Below, one piece after another: positions 13,338 through 15,792 of a stretch of 15,792 nt of DNA (its first letter is position 1; each line of letters starts with the position of its first letter). A model generated the notes under the pieces. The model had not been told where the DNA came from. It was given only the letters and a program-made list of their open reading frames with translations, and did no database searches. Origin of the DNA: CAVSWN01 sp046728115 (GTDB taxonomy: Bacteria > Acidobacteriota > Vicinamibacteria > Vicinamibacterales > CAVVIG01); contig JBKPDW010000163.1 of the NCBI GenBank assembly GCA_046728115.1, positions 1-15,792 of the forward strand. Direction: 5' to 3'. A program made the translations under genes and the position numbers.

Positions 13338-13706
13338 ATGCGAGTACTGGACGGAGATCAGTTCCTCGTGAGGATTCTTCTGGGAGAATCGGACCGGTTT
13401 CATCACACGCCGCTACATCGGGCAGTGTTGGAGCGACTGCGGCGCGAAGGCTTCGCGGGCGCAACGGTCATTCACGGCGTTGCGGGATTCGGAGCGAGCA
13501 GCGTGATTCACACCGCGAGCCTGGTCGAGCTTTCGAGCGACCTGCCCGTGCTGATTGAGGTCGTCGATGACGAAGCGCATGTGGAGAAACTGTTGCCGAT
13601 TCTCGACGAGATGGTGACCGGCGGGGCGCTGGTGACCGTGGAACGGGTGCGCGTCGTCAAATACGCCGCCGCGCGAAATCGCGGCAGCGCCGGGGCCGAT
13701 CGGTGA
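13338..13706 (+). CDS. DUF190 protein linked to crcB
   Basis: A 122-residue DUF190 protein, a small cytoplasmic alpha/beta fold related in shape to PII/CutA-like trimers. Family features: FLVRILLGESDRFHHTPLHR (about 9-28), VLERLRREGFAGATVIHGVA, then GFGASSVIHTASLVELSSDLP and LPILDEMVTGGALVTVERVR with VVKY at the end of the domain. I choose ATG 13338 over the adjoining GTG 13335 because GAGGAGG (13327-13333) leaves four bases to the ATG but only one to the GTG. It starts nine bases after the crcB stop, so it shares the fluoride-controlled message. DUF190 genes are often beside or fused to crcB, and a role as regulator or partner of the channel is plausible but unproven. Confidence 0.92.
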   Translation: MRVLDGDQFLVRILLGESDRFHHTPLHRAVLERLRREGFAGATVIHGVAGFGASSVIHTASLVELSSDLPVLIEVVDDEAHVEKLLPILDEMVTGGALVTVERVRVVKYAAARNRGSAGADR

Positions 13707-13798
13707 TGCCACCCACGCTGATGCTCGCGAGGATTTAATGGCGAAGGCTATCGCGCGCGGATACGCGGCTCGTCGAGCGGATACCAAGGGTGAGGTCC

Positions 13799-13804
13799 GG
13801 GAGG
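13799..13804 (+). promoter_or_regulatory. Ribosome binding site setting the LVIVD-protein start at 13810
   Basis: GGGAGG lies five bases before ATG 13810. The frame is open upstream to an ATG at 13738, but that start lacks a comparable site and would bury the signal peptide behind 24 charged residues. Confidence 0.65.
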
Positions 13805-13809
13805 TCGCG

Positions 13810-15234
13810 ATGCGGATCAGGACGAAGACCGTGAGGCGTATCGCCCTATCATTGATAGCTGCCGGCCTTGCGCTCCGGCTCGCCGCGCATTTGGCTCTGC
13901 CCGTTCACGCACAGGCAGGGGCAGACGCGGCGAACGTCGTGCTTGTTGGCCACCACGACTTGAATGGCAACGGCGATGGCGGTGAAGGGCTCGTTATCCA
14001 GCAGTGGCCGGACGGCCGCCGCATCCTCTACCTCGCCCACGAGGGGCAGAAGACCTGTCTGAGTATCGTGGATGTCACGCGTCCGGAACGTCCGGTGCTG
14101 ATCAATCAGCTCCCGTCTCCAACGCCCGGCACGACGCGCTGCAACTCGCTCGGACTGAGCGGCCACGTGCTGGCGGTGGCCAATCAGACGCTCCAGAAGG
14201 GACAACAACTCGCGGGGATGTGGGTTCTTGACGTGTCGAACGTTGAGCGCATCGAGAGGTCGAAGACGCTGCAGGATCTCGCGCTCTCCTTCTTCGACAC
14301 GTCAGGCCTCAGCTCGCGCGGCATCCACTGCCTGTGGTTCGTCGACGGCGAGTTCGCCCATCTCACAACGGGCATGTCTGACTTCGATCCCACCAATCCG
14401 AACGACGATCAGATCTACGTGGTCGTGGACCTGAGGGATCCGCGGCGTCCGCGGGAAGTGGGCCGCTGGTGGTATCCGGGCACGCGCAAGGGCGACGCGT
14501 GCCTGCCGGGCTGCCTGCCGCCGCGCCACCAGAAGTTCGACGCGGGGTACCGGCCGCACCAGATCGAAGTGTGGCCGGAGCGTCCCGATCGCGCCTACGT
14601 CGGCTACATCGACGGCGGCGCGTTCATCCTCGATATTTCAGGGCTCGCGGGCGTGAAAGCGGGCCGTGAGCGGAACTTCAGTCCCACGGTGGTCGGCCAC
14701 GCGACGTTCTCGCCGCCTTACACGGCATGGACCCATACGTTTCAGCCCGTCTTCAGCCGTGGCCTCGCGCTCGCCTCGGACGAAGCGGTTCGGGACAACT
14801 GCGAGGACATGCCCAAGCTGGTCTGGCTCGTGGACATTCGAGCCGAGTCGCATCCCGTCATTATCGATACTGCGCCGTTGCACGCCAACGACGGCGAGCG
14901 CTGCCAGGCAGGCGGGCGGTTCGGTGCGCATAACCTGCATCCGAACTTTCCCAACGCGACGTCGGCCAACTTGCAGCACACCACGGTGGCGAGCTGGTTC
15001 AACGGCGGCGTGCGCATCTTCCACATCGCCGACGGTCCGGCCGGCGTGCCGGACGCGCCGCCGCACCTTGCCGAGATCGGCCACTACATTCCCGCGCCGC
15101 CGCCAGGGACTCCGGTGCGCAGCGCGCAAATCAACCACGCCATCGTCGACGAGCACGGGCTGATCTACGCGAACGACCGCTTCACTGGCGGGCTCTACAT
15201 CCTCAGGTACACGGGCCCGGTACCTTTGAACTAG
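13810..15234 (+). CDS. Secreted LVIVD-repeat beta-propeller protein
   Basis: A 474-residue protein with a signal peptide (MRIRTKTVRRIALSLIAAGL, then ALRLAAHLALPVHAQA, cleavage near 35). The mature part is a chain of LVIVD-type repeats, each a strand ending in hydrophobic-Val-Asp followed by a Pro-containing turn: LSIVDVTRPERP (about 85), MWVLDVSN (137), IYVVVDLRDPRRP (202), AFILDIS (271), VWLVDIR (338), VRIFHIAD (401), LYILRYTG (462). This count predicts a six- or seven-bladed propeller. A GAHNLHPN motif (372-379) and seven cysteines in the mature chain fit a secreted, disulfide-bonded protein. The family has no established enzymatic activity and is thought to bind or scaffold at the cell surface. 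It follows the DUF190 gene by about 100 bases and need not belong to the fluoride unit. Confidence 0.85.
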   Translation: MRIRTKTVRRIALSLIAAGLALRLAAHLALPVHAQAGADAANVVLVGHHDLNGNGDGGEGLVIQQWPDGRRILYLAHEGQKTCLSIVDVTRPERPVLINQLPSPTPGTTRCNSLGLSGHVLAVANQTLQKGQQLAGMWVLDVSNVERIERSKTLQDLALSFFDTSGLSSRGIHCLWFVDGEFAHLTTGMSDFDPTNPNDDQIYVVVDLRDPRRPREVGRWWYPGTRKGDACLPGCLPPRHQKFDAGYRPHQIEVWPERPDRAYVGYIDGGAFILDISGLAGVKAGRERNFSPTVVGHATFSPPYTAWTHTFQPVFSRGLALASDEAVRDNCEDMPKLVWLVDIRAESHPVIIDTAPLHANDGERCQAGGRFGAHNLHPNFPNATSANLQHTTVASWFNGGVRIFHIADGPAGVPDAPPHLAEIGHYIPAPPPGTPVRSAQINHAIVDEHGLIYANDRFTGGLYILRYTGPVPLN

Positions 15235-15289
15235 TCGATGCAACAGCGCGCAGCGTTCAGCTAACCGCCCGAAGGGCTTCCCTGAGGGA

Positions 15290-15308
15290 GAAACCGGCCG
15301 GCCGTTTC
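15290..15308. terminator. Possible hairpin between convergent genes
   Basis: GAAAC and GTTTC flank a nine-base GC-rich loop containing the palindrome GGCCGGCC. It lies between the ends of the LVIVD gene and the DUF885 gene, where a bidirectional terminator would be expected. The stem is short and there is no U-tract. Confidence 0.25.
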
Positions 15309-15313
15309 GCGCG

Positions 15314-15792
15314 CTATCGCCCCAGCATCCGCTTCACGTCGTCAGACATCTGGCCGGTCAGTTCCCAGCGGACGAGCGAGATCGGCACAAGACCCGCCGC
15401 GTTGAATTCGTCCATGAAGCGCTTCATCGTGAACGCGTCGCCGAGCTGGCGCCGACGCTCCGTGATGAGCTTGTCGGTTTCGATCTTGCCAATCAGATAG
15501 CTCGTGCCGTAGGCCGGTTGCTGCAGGTAAAGATGCTGCTCGCCGCGGACGAGGTTGCCGCTCATACTGAGCCATCCGCGGGGCGTGTGGTCGGCCGCAA
15601 ACTGTGAGGCCTGTTCGAGCGTGAACTCGTGGCTGTGCATGCGGAGGTCGCCCAGCGCCCGTGCGGCGCGTTCGGCGACCAGGATGTAGACCAGCTCGCG
15701 CGAGCGCGGCCGCGCCTCGAACATGCCGGCCTGAAGCATCAGCTCCTCGAACGCCGTCGCGAAGCCCTCGGTGCGCGTGTTAAAGATGTTGT
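15314..15792 (-). CDS. DUF885-family protein (C-terminal part, N-terminus off the window)
   Basis: The last 158 residues of a DUF885 protein, running leftward from the window end to TAG 15314-15316. The frame is open from the first complete codon at the edge. It shows the family's C-terminal pattern: TEGFATAFEELMLQAGMF (usually EGWAxYxExL), RELVYILVAERAARALGDLR with MHSHEFTLEQA, then YLQQPAYGTSYLIGKIETDK (usually QPGQAxSYxxGxxxI), RRRQLGDAFTMKRFMDEFNA and AGLVPISLVRWEL at the end. DUF885 proteins are gluzincin-like predicted metallopeptidases, often exported; the zinc site (HExxH) lies upstream of this fragment, so activity and signal peptide cannot be judged. It is convergent with the LVIVD-protein gene. 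The Phe and Ala in place of the usual Trp and Tyr suggest a divergent subgroup. Confidence 0.8.
   Translation of the reverse strand, partial: NIFNTRTEGFATAFEELMLQAGMFEARPRSRELVYILVAERAARALGDLRMHSHEFTLEQASQFAADHTPRGWLSMSGNLVRGEQHLYLQQPAYGTSYLIGKIETDKLITERRRQLGDAFTMKRFMDEFNAAGLVPISLVRWELTGQMSDDVKRMLGR

Noticed and set aside
13738..13809. ATG 13738 as the start of the LVIVD protein
   Set aside because: It adds 24 charged residues before the signal peptide and lacks a good ribosome binding site, while GGGAGG lies five bases before ATG 13810.

Overview
The window is GC-rich bacterial chromosome with no rRNA, tRNA, integrase, insertion sequence or CRISPR array that I can see. The mix of genes fits a heterotrophic soil-type bacterium: an exported molybdenum hydroxylase, a DUF885 protein, a secreted LVIVD-repeat protein, a polyphosphate-glucokinase-like ROK kinase and many GTG starts with strong GGAGG sites. 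Acidobacteriota (Vicinamibacteria-like) is my best guess; it rests on gene content only.

Left part (1-6325). An isoquinoline 1-oxidoreductase-type molybdenum hydroxylase operon runs leftward: a 2Fe-2S subunit, then a Tat-exported molybdopterin subunit cut by the window edge. A secreted metallo-beta-lactamase-fold hydrolase is transcribed divergently from it and meets glycerol kinase (glpK) head-on. glpK is the last gene of a tight leftward set, LysR regulator - predicted secreted SAM-type methyltransferase - glpK. The regulator and methyltransferase overlap by ATGA, and a T-N11-A palindrome lies on the regulator's own start codon.

Middle (6396-10122). A rightward 5'(3')-deoxyribonucleotidase (HAD fold) carries an N-terminal extension that reads like the first helix of a PQ-loop/SemiSWEET transporter. 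It is followed by a leftward DUF2235 hydrolase with C-terminal membrane segments, a truncated DUF5335 gene, a GC-rich low-complexity patch and a leftward dienelactone-hydrolase-like protein.

Decayed island (about 10238-12011). Remnants of a GH63-like glucosidase, of glucose-6-phosphate dehydrogenase (zwf; internal deletion, frameshift, in-frame stop, lost C-terminus) and of a GMC oxidoreductase (large internal deletion, frameshift) flank one intact gene, a polyphosphate-glucokinase-like kinase. None of these remnants forms a long open frame; they appear only when the frames are translated and compared with the families.

Right part (12054-15792). A small secreted protein of unknown function runs leftward. 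Next comes a fluoride-response unit: a sigma70-like promoter, a fluoride riboswitch (crcB RNA), the CrcB/Fluc fluoride channel and a DUF190 protein. After that come a secreted LVIVD-repeat beta-propeller protein and, leftward and cut by the window end, a DUF885 protein.

I did not find a clear new multi-gene defence or biosynthetic system. The best leads are the PQ-loop/nucleotidase fusion, the decayed glucose-metabolism island around a surviving kinase, the apparent alternative pairing in the fluoride riboswitch, and the secreted methyltransferase coupled to glpK.
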